In this document: positions 11,514-22,315 of the stretch, piece by piece
How the letters are laid out: every line of letters begins with the position of its first letter
Numbering within the stretch: position 1 is the stretch's first letter
Source of the DNA: Crocodylus rhombifer
Lineage: Eukaryota > Chordata > Crocodylia > Crocodylidae
Reading direction: 5' to 3'
NCBI GenBank assembly: GCA_038503035.1
Contig: JAVSML010024587.1
Span: forward strand, 464,649 to 528,648
DNA length: 64,000 bases
Made by a program: the position numbers and the translations under genes
Notes under the pieces: model-generated
Told to the model about the DNA's origin: nothing
The model's input: only the letters and a program-made list of their open reading frames with translations
The model's database searches: none

Positions 11514-12716
11514 GGGAATGAAGTTACACATTAACTAGTTAAAGTGATCAGAAACTGGTTTTAACCTGTAACAGAACACAAGTTCAGTGCACATAAACCA
11601 GTTTCAAAATGGCTGAAACTGGTTTAAGATAAACCTAGTTGAATGTAGCATCAGACTTAACTGATTTGGGTCAAACCAGTTTATAGAACTTCTGTCCCAG
11701 ACTCCTTCCTTGTTCAAGTTAAACCAGAATCCCCCAGCACCCCCTGCAGCCTTGGGCTGAGCTTTGCTCTCTGCTCCACAGAGCAGGGCTGGCCCTGCCC
11801 CTCTGCTTCCTAGCCGAAGCAGGGACTGGGCATGGCCAGAAGCCAGCCAGCCATGGCCCGCTGAGGCACACATGGCAGGGAGGGGGTTTATTCCCTGACA
11901 CGGGCTGCTGCAGCCCAGCCAGGAAGACTTGGGCTTGGGTCTGTGCCAATGGGACAGGGCAGGGAGGGAAGAATTAAACCACCTCCCTCCCCAATTCACT
12001 TGAGGCTGCTGTTGGGGCTGGCCATGCCCCCCACTGCTCCAGAAGTGAGGGGAGGGGGAAAAATACTGGACAGGGGCTGCTCTGCTCCAGCCAGGGAGAC
12101 CCTAGGGGGGAAGAGGAGGGAGGGGGAAATGTATCCCCTTCCTGGCCCCTTCACCTCAGTGGCCTGTGCCGGGCCAGCACCTGGCCATGCCCCCAGACTT
12201 TTCCCTACTGCTGTAGAAGTAAACAATAGGTGAAGGGCTGGGGGCATGGCCAGGTCCTCCACCCCAGCCAGGCAGATCTTGCCTCAGGTCCATGCCTCCA
12301 TCTCCTGTTGCTTCATGCTGCTGCTGAGGCTGGCCAAGTCCCCCACTGCTCGAGCAGTGAAAGCAAGGGTGGGAAATGCCTGGCAGGGGCTGCTTCCCCC
12401 TTCCCCCTCCAGGCACACCCAGGCTGGGGTCACTGCAGGCCAGGGTAGGGGTTTAAACCTCTTCCAATCATATTCAGCCTGCCAGGGCCTTACCATGCAC
12501 TCCCCTCCCCCTGCCTCCCCAGCACAGCTTCCCTGCAGCTTAGGGCTTGCTCTAGTACCTGCTGGCTTCTAGCCTGAGCCACTATAGACATGTGCCTACA
12601 TTTCCAGAATCAAAAGTGAATGTCTATTCACTTGCAAATTGGTTCAAGCCATGCAGGTTAGACTAACTTACAAAGATTTAATCAATTCAGGCTCGGGCTT
12701 TTTGAATGTCTGTACT
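11514..12716. mobile_element. Non-autonomous DNA transposon, family copy B
   Basis: About 1.2 kb. Its first ~230 bp and last ~130 bp match copy A (2420-3184), while the GC-rich middle is about 440 bp longer and only partly similar. TA flanks both ends. The left arm repeats AAACTGGTTT and its complement AAACCAGTTT several times, the pattern of sub-terminal transposase-binding repeats. The middle contains short ORFs on both strands that are composition effects, not genes. Confidence 0.65.
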
Positions 12717-12744
12717 TAGCTCTGCTGTCTACATGTTTCAGACC

Positions 12745-13112
12745 GGATGAACCCTACATTACAGGATGAATGAACACCACTCTGATATCAGCTACAGAAA
12801 GACACGCAAGCCTGTGGCAGAACACTTTAACCTCCCTGGACACTCCGTCACCAACCTGAGGGTGGCTGTTCTCAGACTGCAACTTTCAAAAACCAATTTG
12901 AACAGGAAATTGCAGAGCAAGAAATCATCCACAGACTGGGTTGTGTTAAGTATGTCCTAAACAGAGGCTATGGACTCTTATTCTGCTACCTAGTTAGCTT
13001 TAGTGATCCCTTTGTTACTATGGGTTTACTGCTTGTTTGCTTCTCTCTGACAGAACTGCCCCCTCCCTCCTCTTTCTCTCCTTCCCTGCCCCACCCCTCA
13101 TTTTTTGTATTC
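12745..13112 (+). pseudogene. Penelope-like retroelement C-terminal fragment
   Basis: The frame from about 12763 reads RMNEHHSDI, then KPVAEHFNLPGH and NLRVAVL, wording typical of the segment that includes and follows the GIY-YIG endonuclease of Penelope-like elements and related reptile and fish elements. A second frame continues with VLNRGYGLLFCYLVSFSDPFVT near 12945-13020, so at least one frameshift separates the parts. The 5' reverse-transcriptase region is absent. It sits between transposon copy B and a CR1 tail with almost no spacer. The identification is by recognised wording, not by search. Confidence 0.6.
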
Positions 13113-13144
13113 TAATTTCTCTCTCTTATACTCTGCTTCAGAGT

Positions 13145-13432
13145 ATAAGACCCCTTTACCAGGGGTTACTAGGAATAACGGCCACAATTGTTAGAGAGAA
13201 GGTTCAGGCTGGACACCAGGAGGCATTACTTTTTGTTTAGGGTTGCCAGGCTCCTAAATGGCATCCCAAGGGAGGTGATACTCTCTCCTACCTTGGGGGT
13301 CTTCAAGAGGAGGCTGGATAGATATTTGGCTTGGGTGTTATGACCCCAGCATTTGCTCCTGCCTGGGGCAGTGGGTCAGACCTGATGATCTGTTTAGGTC
13401 CCTTCTGACCCAAAGCACTATGAAACTATGCT
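13145..13432 (+). repeat. CR1 LINE 3' tail
   Basis: The translated tail LLERRFRLDTRRHYF, then IPREVILSPTLGVFKRRLD, is the C-terminal end of CR1 ORF2. It is followed by the untranslated end with GATCTGTTTAGGTCCCTTCTGACCC and a degenerate CTATGAAACTATG terminus. Only the last ~290 bp of the element are present. Confidence 0.8.
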
Positions 13433-13490
13433 TTCTGCATGTCCTTTCACCACATCCAATGAACTGAGCTTCGAACCACAAAATCTTGTG

Positions 13491-13492
<2 letters not shown>

Positions 13493-13534
<42 letters not shown>
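13493..13534. repeat. (AC)n microsatellite
   Basis: About 21 perfect AC dinucleotides. Confidence 0.95.
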
Positions 13535-13536
<2 letters not shown>

Positions 13537-13600
13537 CTCTCAACTTTGGTTAGAGTATAAGGTGCAAATCAACCCTGCCTTTTCCTTAGTTAGTCCTTAA

Positions 13601-13830
13601 TAGCGGTTTTCACACTATGTTCCAGAGAACCCCATGGCTCCATAATAAGCCATCAGGGATTCCACAAAGAGATTGGAGGTAATGGAGGAGAGGTCTGGGA
13701 GGCAGTGGGCCACCATTGCCAGTCCAGGTGACCTGGGTCCACATTAGTCTTTTAGATAGAGGTAGGAGTTCCATAGCAGGTAAAGTCATATGAAACGGTT
13801 CCACGACTTTAGGAAGTTTGGAAGCCACTA
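13601..13830 (+). mobile_element. hAT-type non-autonomous element
   Basis: Starts AGCGGTTTTCACACTATGTTCC and ends GAAGTTTGGAAGCCACTA, an imperfect inverted repeat of the CAGTGGTTCTCAAACT kind, with the GAACCCCATGG word that usually follows in this hAT family. The neighbouring 8-mers agree at only about 5 of 8 positions, so the target duplication is eroded. The DNA on both sides is itself a ~48-bp imperfect direct repeat (13554-13603 and 13834-13883). Confidence 0.6.
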
Positions 13831-13883
13831 GACTATAAGGTGGAAACCTACCCTGCCTTCTTCATAATGGACTCTTAACAGAC

Positions 13884-15917
13884 TTGTTACCATTGTGTAA
13901 TGTAGAGCAGCCTCACAGTTCCACTGACTTCCAATAGCACTAAGCTGGCTCCTGGCAACTTCAAGAATTAGGGGAATACAAAGAGGTCATTCCTAAACCT
14001 CTTCAGACTTTGTGCTGAGCATTACTTTCACAGATTAGATTTCAGGATTAGAGTCAGGATTAGAGTCAGTGACTTCAGGATTAGAGTCAGTGACTTCTGT
14101 CTGTAGCTGGACTTTTTAACAACATATATCCTTTAGCTATTCAACCAGCACTTTCACTGGCATCACCAGCAAGCTCCAGTAATTCAGCTGACTGTAGCAG
14201 GCCCTAAAATGATGAAAATATTATTACCTCTTACTGCTATTTTAGCTCTTAGACTTCAAAATCCTAAACTTGGGGCTTCCATGTAAAAAAAAAATGCCAT
14301 TCAGTTCTAATTTCATATACTAGTCATAACATTAAAAGGCATATATTTGATTTTAAGCAAGGATTCACGCTAGCTTTCCTTAAGTGTCATCACCAGATTT
14401 TAGAATAACCATTCCATAACATTTTCTTTCTGTGTGCAGATGATATAAATGCTCAGGGACCATATAGTCTTCCAATAGCCCAGTCTCCATTGCTTAGTAG
14501 TCAAAATATCTCATTCTGCACACCCCAAGGAAAAATGCCAGAGACCATTTTGAGACTCACTGCTATCAAGCAAAACTGTCTGTACTTGTCATAACTTAAA
14601 GGGCAGGGCAGCCTTACAAAATAATTTCACCAGTCGATTTAATTTGCTTATTGCTGTGAGTTAAGTAAACCTGCAATAGCACTTGAGTATCAAAAATGAT
14701 TTTAGAAAAACATCATCAAGACAAAATTATTGAAAGAGAAACTTAATTGCCATTTGCTTCTCTGAAAAGTGACTGTAAAAGAATACATATATTTTAGGGA
14801 CATTTAAAGTTTGGCATATCAGTCCTTGACTTCAGTCTTTGGCACTATTGTTAGAGCTATGACATTTGAAATGTGACCATCCCCAACAGCCCAGTTGCCA
14901 GACATAAGTCACATTGGCAAGAAATAGCTCCGTAGGGAAGAGAAGAAGCCTTCGACAGAGGATTAATAAACGTCTGTCTGAGTCCCTTTATCAGCTGGAA
15001 CAAGTATATCCTTCCAAAACCTTCTCCGATCTGACAGATCCAGAAAAAGGAAGGAAGTCCAGGAAAAGTCATGCAGGAATTAAATAGTATGAGTAAAACT
15101 ATTCTTTAAAATACAGAAAATTAGAAGAAATTAGATGAAGTAAGATTTTACAAAGCTCTTTAATGACTAGTTTTCAAACCATTGAACAGGTTGTGATTTT
15201 AGAAGTTTTTGCCTCATCTTTAGTGAAGCTGGTATTGGTCTCAGTAAGAGCTCAAAAAAGAACTGGTTTCTACTTTTCTGCATTTTGCATTCCATAGTCC
15301 AATTTGCTTAAAGTACTGTAACATGTTCCCTCTTCCAAAGAGCTGTTTTGGTTTTATTTTTTCCATTATGGCTGCTGCCAATAATTTATTTTTGTTCAAT
15401 GTTACGTTTAGGAATGGGCTGAACTAATTCAGAGTCCTCCAATTTCAAATTGGGATCTGACCCATGACCTTGAGTTTTTCATCTTCTCATTAACAATCCC
15501 ACAAACGACTCCCCCACTCAGCTAACTTTTAAAACAGAACACATTGTTCTTACCCCATGTCATCTCATTGTGTAGCCTTGCACAAGCAGTACAGGGCACC
15601 ACAAATCAACTGGCAGAAATTTCTTCTCCATTTAGTGGAGTAACGTTTGAAAATCTGATTGTCAAAAGCAGGGACCTGAGTTCCAGAGGTAAAAATGACA
15701 TGCAATGCCCATTTATAGTTACACACTTATTGACTGCAATTCTGCACATGGATCAGTGGCTGGCACATATAAAGGAGCTACTTAGACCCCTAAATGGTAC
15801 TTGAGCAAACAAAATCCCTAAATTACTATAGTATCTGCATGCAGCAGCAGATTGAAAACAAGGGGGACAGAGTGATATGACCACACACACCCACTGTGAC
15901 TATGCTACACATTTGCA
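13884..15917. other. Non-coding DNA with a short tandem repeat
   Basis: No gene recognised. A tandem repeat of CAGGATTAGAGTCAGTGACTT-like units occupies 14043-14098. The rest is ordinary AT-rich DNA. Confidence 0.55.
14043..14098. repeat. Short tandem repeat, ~24-bp unit
   Basis: The word AGGATTAGAGTCAG occurs three times within 56 bp; two units also share the following TGACTTC. The near identity suggests recent slippage. Confidence 0.8.
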
Positions 15918-16264
15918 GTGAGCTCTGAGCCCACTGTCTGCTGAGCATGGGCTCCTACCAGAGCTCCCCATGCAGTGAGCACTATGAGCTCACCTGCTAC
16001 TCTATGCAAGATCTGGCTGGAGCCACCAATTTCTAGAGCTCAGGAATGAGCACTATTGCTTTTTGGCCCCTCTTTTCCTCTGCCACTAAATTCAATGGGA
16101 GGGAAGGACAGAGGGAGAGGGCAAATAGTGGCAGCACTCACCCCATGGGCTCTTGAGCAACATGAAAGCAGTGGCTCCAGCCAGAGCTTGGGCCAATCAA
16201 GTGGCAAGTCCATACAATCCCCTGTAGGAGCCCAGGCACACTAAGGAGTGAGCTCAGAGCTCAC
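15918..16264. mobile_element. MITE-like element with GAGCTC palindromes
   Basis: GTGAGCTCTGAGCCCAC at 15918-15934 is matched in inverted orientation by GTGAGCTCAGAGCTCAC at 16248-16264 with one mismatch. GAGCTC-like palindromes recur in between (near 15970, 15988 and 16036). The layout is that of a small non-autonomous DNA transposon with repeated sub-terminal palindromes. True termini and target duplication were not established. Confidence 0.4.
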
Positions 16265-17617
16265 GGTGCATGTACAACACAGGCAAAGCGGGTGGGGGAT
16301 ACAACTGCATCACCACATCCGCTTTGAATCCACCCTTGACAGCATGCACCAAGGTAGACATGAAGCAGCATTCATGTTTGCATGCAGACCACAGACAGTT
16401 CAAAGAAAGAGCTTTTTTAGGGGACAGCCCAAGACTGAGAAAACACTCCCACAGAAACTAAAGACCATCCAACCCTCAACATATTCCTCTCTAAAAGCAA
16501 GCATGCTTAATTGACCTTGTCTTTTCTCATACAAAGATAAATCAGCATGTGCATTTAAAAAAATACTTATCAAAACACACTATATTGAACTAACAATTTC
16601 CCTTGTAGAATAAAGGCAAGAGAGAAAACAAACCATACATGACAGAGATTAGTCATGGCACTCAATACGCAAATGGCAAGCAGTTAAATGCACTGTTGTG
16701 ATATGGCCAATGTAGAAATTTGTACAGACTAGAATAGGCTTCAAATCTCTGTTCTTTAACTTTTTTATGTTATAGATATACATAGCATGTTTTGTTTTAT
16801 ATGCTGTTTTATAAAAATAAAATAATAAAGCAATAGTATTATAACATGTAGAGTCAATTCCTGACTCATGTAAGAGCACTAACTTAATTCAAGCATGCAC
16901 CAACTGCAGAAACGTCCTCAGCCTGACAAAGGGTTTTTAAACGTGGAAGCTTGCTTAATTTTTTTTCCGACTATTTAAGTTGGTCTAACACTAGATATCA
17001 GATTCACACAAAGAACCTCGTCTTCAAGTCATTTCTGCTTTTCAGTGGCATCTGGAATCAGTACCTCAATTTTGTTCATTTCTAAGCCTCCTATTAATGT
17101 GTAATATTTCTACACTTTCTAAGTACATCAATCTCTCATGTACTTTTGGTGTATCATTAATGTATCAAGCGTGTTCATATACATAAATGTATAGACCTGT
17201 GTTTAGGAAAGGGGCTCAAAACCCAGAGTAATGCTACTAGTATCTCCCCTCTTTGGAAAGCAACCCTTAACTGCTAGTCTCTAAAGATTCTTACACTAAT
17301 GCAGTATTTTGCAAGAAAAATATTTCTAAAACCAAACATGGACATTACAGAAAAATTCTATGACATAACAAATTATCTGTGGATCCTTTATTTGAAAAGT
17401 TTTTCCTTAAGATTCAAGTGGAACATGCCTCAAGTATATGTAAGACACAGAGAGGTATGCATCTCATTTACTCATGGGCCTCTTTCTACTTCTACCCCTA
17501 TGCAAAGGGGCCTCAAAGTGAGCATAAGCTGTAAGTCGCACCTACTTTAAAGTCCCTTTACGCTGCCAGAATGGTGCAAAGGAAAGTTAGTGTATGAGGC
17601 TTCTACATCTTGGAAAG
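16265..17617. other. Non-coding DNA, no gene seen
   Basis: AT-rich DNA with no recognised coding or repeat signal. Short frames on both strands lack any domain. Confidence 0.55.
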
Positions 17618-18146
17618 CAGTGGTTCTCAATCATTTTAGACACAAGGCACTCCTCCATAACTTATCTGAATTTGGCAGCAATCTGGGTGAAAACCAGTGT
17701 TTCAGCTTACCTCAAACCTTACTGGTTTTCAGTCAGGGTCCTGCCACCTCCATGGCCAGGTGAAACTGCTCTACACACCTTGTGTGGAACCAGACTGGGA
17801 AGACCTGTAAGATGAGTTGGCATTCCTGCCTGCATTAAGTTTATCTGAAGACCCTAATTCAAGCAGGAGTGCCTGCTCCTGCTACAGCCCTACCTGATCT
17901 CACCCCTGCCCTGACTCTGCTCCTCCTAGAAACAGCAGTCCACGGGCAGTTCGACACAATTGGTAGTAGGACAGTTTAGAGATCAACCTGTGTGTTTCCC
18001 AGGATGGCACAGTGCCACCACCAGGTGCAACTGACCCACAAACCTCTTCCACAAGGTAGAACTGTCTCCACCCAAAAGGGGCAGAGAGGGATGAACTGGG
18101 AAGGGTGGAGGCACCCTGAAAGGGCCTTGCCCGTTGAAAACCACTG
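17618..18146. mobile_element. hAT-type non-autonomous element
   Basis: Begins CAGTGGTTCTCAATCATTTTA and ends CCGTTGAAAACCACTG, giving a terminal inverted repeat CAGTGGTT(C/T)TCAA. Length about 529 bp. The 8-mers outside agree only partly (TTGGAAAG and TTTTAAAA), so the target duplication is doubtful. No transposase inside. Confidence 0.7.
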
Positions 18147-19745
18147 TTTTAAAAAGTAGGGGCAAAACAAATCAGCCAGTGTCAGACCTAAGATAGCAGG
18201 GAGTCTTAAGAAATGCCTTTAATAACATCCTTTTAAGCAGATTTTTACAGCAAGCTATATAAGTAGTATACGATTTTTATCTCTGTTCTATAACAGCCAA
18301 AGTGCAAATCCCTCATGCAGTATTACTGTATTGGTACAAAGTTCATAATTTAGTAATTCATAGATTTGCCATAAAATTCATACATTTGTTAGCTGGATTT
18401 CATCTGGTGCTACATGGTTGGAAGTCACTAAATTTTAAATGACCTAGATCAGACACACGATGAAACAGTGGTTTATTCAGATTAGCTATTGCACACTGAT
18501 GGAAAAATTCTCCATTATTTTAGTATATGCTACTACATCTGAATTAAAGAACTGTGTCAAGTTTAACATCAATTCCAGCTCTCATTCTTGCCTATTTAAC
18601 ATGATCTGTATTTGCAAAAGGAAAAATTATTTACCAATAGGCCATGAAGCTCTAAAAAGGACTGCCTTATAAAATTCACAGATGTTCTTATTTGTACCTG
18701 TATTGCACAAAATGGGTAGGACTCACTCCTAGCTGACATCTGTTTTGTCCATCTCTTACCACTCAAAAACGTCCCTCGCTTCCTCTCCCTCTTCCTCTCA
18801 GTCTCCCTCTTTCTCTCTCCCTCTCCTTATTAAATACCAATGGAAACTAAATATTCTTCTCTTAATTCTCCAACTTTCAATCGCTTAGACTCTTAGCAAC
18901 TTCCAGAACTGTTTTCCTATTTTCAGCCTCAGACTTTGTTCTCAGTTTTGGTTGAATTGTTCACGTGTGTTCATGCATCTTTGTAGTGTCTGAGGTCAGA
19001 GCCCTAGAGCCAGCCTCTGGGTTTCCCAAAGCATACCTATGGGAATCCTACCTGGATAGGCCAGTGATGGGAGAAAAAACATGTATTAGCAATTATTAGA
19101 CTTTATGGTGGACCTGTGCTGTTGTCCCTGGTGCTCAGTTACTAAGACAAATATGTGCGATATAAATGGGGATTGAAAAAGAGAAATGCAGAATTTTGTA
19201 ATTTTATATTATATTTAATAATGGGTGTAGAAAGTCTGGGCAGGAAAAGGGTTGGGAAAACATATCCATTCCCCAATACAGCAAAAAATACATTAGGAAT
19301 CACCATTCAAAGTGCTGCATAATCACAAACACAAAAAATTGCTGTTTAGCGGTATTATGGGACACTCAAGCAGAGGGATCAAGGTGTTCAATATTGTGGT
19401 TATGCAAAAGAAAACAGGAGGCATATGGTTTATAAGTGGAATAGATTGATTTCTCTTCTATAGATTTTGCTAGTGTTTATTGTCAAATGCTTCTGCACAA
19501 AGACAATTTTGAGCAACTTGACCTCATTGTTTTTGCTAGATTAAAAGGACTATTCCACATCACCTTGTGCAACCTTCCCAGTGACTCTTGGTAAAATTAC
19601 GGTGGACGTATTGCAGAACTTGCAAGATATGTAAAGCTGCCTAGATGATAAAATATATTTAGAACTGGAAGTCTGCTGAACATAACAGACAGTAAATCTA
19701 CAAGCTGTATTGTTTCATTTAAAGTAGGCAGGTCTCAGAGCAAAT
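18147..19745. other. Non-coding DNA with a pyrimidine tract
   Basis: No gene recognised. A CT-rich tract lies at about 18772-18830. The last few hundred bases before 19745 may still belong to the decayed gypsy element that follows, but no domain can be read there. Confidence 0.5.
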
Positions 19746-19749
19746 AAGG

Positions 19750-20340
19750 AAAAATGTAACTTCTGCCAGAAAAGCTTATGCCTCCTGATGCATGCAATTT
19801 CTTTGGGTAATTTGGTGCTTGCTAATTATCATGTCATGACAGTTTTGAACACACCAGCAAAACTGTTAGACAGATCTTAGCACAAATTGGGCATTGATAT
19901 TGTGGGTCCCTTTAAACATGTACACTCACACTGTTATGCCATTACATTGATTGGTTATTATAGTAAATGGCCTGAAATAACCTTCACGTTACATGTTACC
20001 ATGGATGTCATTACCACCTATTTGGTTTTGGTATTCAGCCATAAAAGAAACCCCTGCTAAATTGTGTATGATAATGGCCCTTAACTTACCTCTTCTGACT
20101 TTGTTGCCTTCCTGCAAGGAACGCATTTATCATATAAGTTCATTAGTATATTATCTTCGGTCCAATGAGGAAGTTGAAAGACTTAATCACATCCTACACA
20201 GACTATTAAGAATTAAAACAAGCCATAGAATACAGTTGAAACAGAGTTTCTTCATCATCCTGAGACTACACCAGATGCCTGCTACTGTATCATTGAACAA
20301 GCATTTTTCAAAGAAAGGTCCTTAATGACCTCTAGAAGGC
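19750..20340 (+). pseudogene. Fossil Ty3/gypsy-type integrase
   Basis: Integrase catalyses insertion of retroelement DNA. A CNFCQKS word near 19755 looks like the C-x2-C end of the HHCC zinc finger. From 19887 one frame reads GIDIVGPF, then SKWPEI and VYDNGP, which carry the first two catalytic aspartates of the D,D(35)E core. The glutamate segment VERLNHIL follows in another frame near 20170. Several in-frame stops and at least one frameshift show it is dead. Its wording differs from the integrase of the Gmr1-like element at 41272, so it is a separate and older insertion. No reverse transcriptase or LTR was found next to it. Confidence 0.7.
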
Positions 20341-20825
20341 TACTTTCTTCTTTAGCTATCTGTTATGTATAAAGATAAAGTTGCTTTCTGATGGGTTAGA
20401 CTCTGAACAGGAGGGTTTGAATAGGAGAGAGGAGACAGAACAGTAACTGTGGTAAACTCAGATGCTTAATTTTTCCTTTCCTGTGTTTTCCAACAGAAGC
20501 AAAACCACTAGTGGCAAGAACTGGTTAGGAAATCACTTCCCTGGCCCACAAACATTTTCTACAATAAATGAAACCATAAAGCGCGAAGTGAAAAAGCAAG
20601 ACAGCAAACACAATTGTGGGAGCCTGTTTCCCTCGGAATAATCAATAGCCTAATGGCCAAGACACTCAACTGAGATGTTGCAGGCCAATATTAAAGCTCG
20701 TGCCTTGCCTGATTCCATAACAGAGATCTAAACCTTAGTTTCCCTCACACCAGGTGAGTACCTGGACATTTCTTCAGAATATACCTGCCTGGTTATACTG
20801 GTGACAACTTTCATTCTATCATGAA

Positions 20826-20935
20826 TTCATAGATTTCATAGACATTAGGGCTGGAAGGGACCTCGGGAGACCATAGAGTCCAGCCCCCTGCCCAAAGGGC
20901 AGGAAGTCAGCTGGGGTCACAGGATCCCAAAATTC
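20826..20935 (-). repeat. CR1 LINE 3' tail
   Basis: TCATAGATTTCATAGACATTAGGGCTGGAAGGGACCTC-type wording is the reverse complement of a CR1 terminus. Followed by GTCCAGCCCCCTGCC and GGCAGGAAGTCAGCTGGGGTC, as also seen at 28940-28970. Confidence 0.85.
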
Positions 20936-21059
20936 ATGCTCAGGGGGCACAACAGGATAGTGAATCCTGATGCCCAAAGATTATGACGAAGTACAGACAT
21001 TCAAAAAGCCAAAGGCAGGATTGACCAAAGTTGCACAGTTCTCTGTAAGTGTCCTAGGT

Positions 21060-21670
21060 TAGGTCAGCAGTGAACAGAGCACACATTCACCCTTTGGTGG
21101 GTGAAGTGCACACAAGCTGTCTGAACTGACTGAAGCCAGCAGGTTGGGAGCGCTTAAGCTTAAGCATACCTCCTAGCATGACCCACGGACTCTCCAGGCT
21201 GCTGGAAACTGCCAAACACAGCCAAGTTCCTGAGCTACCCCTGATTTGTTGCCAGACATTGGCAAGCACATCCCCAGTCTCGTCACATCACTGCAGACCC
21301 TCCCCCAAGCCCAAACCAAGAATTGCAGGAGAGGCCCAAAATAAATACTTTCTATTATGAGCTGCACATCCCTCCATGTCCCAGCCTGCCTGCACCCTGA
21401 CGTAGCATCCTGCTGCCCAAACATGGAGACCCAGGAGCTGTGGCGCATCCTGTTTATCACCCTGCGTGACTCTTGCCTGAAGTTGCAGGACATCATGCCT
21501 GCACCATGGCACACCTGGCAGCCCAGCAGCCGCTTGCTGTTCACCAGAGCTCCAAGGGGCTCAATCCTTCCTACTGCCAAGCGCCTCCTTCCCTGTCCCC
21601 ACTGGCCAGGCTGCTGGAGTGACACTGCAGCCACCGCAAACCAGCCTTCCTTCCAGTAGTTTCCCAAGTG
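21060..21670. other. GC-rich segment with open frames, origin unknown
   Basis: A 0.6-kb stretch of higher GC with frames open on both strands; the longest is 164 codons on the minus strand (21667-21173). It contains AGTWRDVQLI and, in another frame, ANVWQQIRG, faintly like the Myb/SANT-type DNA-binding part encoded by some Harbinger elements. This is too weak to name. It could be a decayed transposon gene or a composition effect. Confidence 0.25.
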
Positions 21671-22044
21671 CTCAAAAGACTATAAAGGTAGAACAGCTTT
21701 GCAACTATCCCCTTACCCGTGAAGGATTACTCAGAAAAATGCATGCTTTTGCTATAAGACATATCTTTTTTGAGGTTGTCCCAACATTGCAGAGACTGAG
21801 GACATCATTGTTCAGCTATTTTTTTTGCTTGTACTTTTTGGTCAGAAAGCAAAACTGGAAATGATTATACCACTGCTATTTGTTCTGTATCCATTCAGAT
21901 AAACAGATCAGTCCCTAGGATAGTCACTCTGCCAACTCATTATGTGCTCTAAATAGACACACTGACAACATTTGCTGTAGCCAGTTTATTTAGAGAAAAA
22001 TACTAAGCTACATAATAGGCCACACTTAACTTCAGTATTAGGAT

Positions 22045-22315
22045 GAAAATAGGGTTAGAAGGGTCCTCTTAAGATCATCCAGTACAACACCCCGTTCAAG
22101 GCAGGATCATCCCCAACTGAACCTTCCCAGCCAAGTGTCTTTCTAACCAGCTCTTGAAAACTTCCAAGGATAGAAACTCCACAATTTAAGTAGCCTTTTC
22201 CAATGACTGACCACCTCATAATCATAAAGTTCTGTCTAATCGCCAACCTAAATTTCTTATGCTGCTGATTGAAGCCATAGCTCCTAGTCCTGTCCTCTGT
22301 GCCTACAGAGAGTCC
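22045..22315 (-). repeat. CR1 LINE 3' region, truncated
   Basis: The plus strand reads AGGGTTAGAAGGGTCCTCTTAAG, ATCCAGTACAACACCCCG, TCTTGAAAACTTCC, then CCTTTTCCAATGACTGACCACCTCATAATCA, which is the order of a CR1 3' region in reverse. No frame survives. Confidence 0.75.

Noticed and set aside
13493..13534. CRISPR-like or regulatory array
   Set aside because: Plain (AC)n microsatellite. No spaced repeats of CRISPR type occur anywhere in the window.
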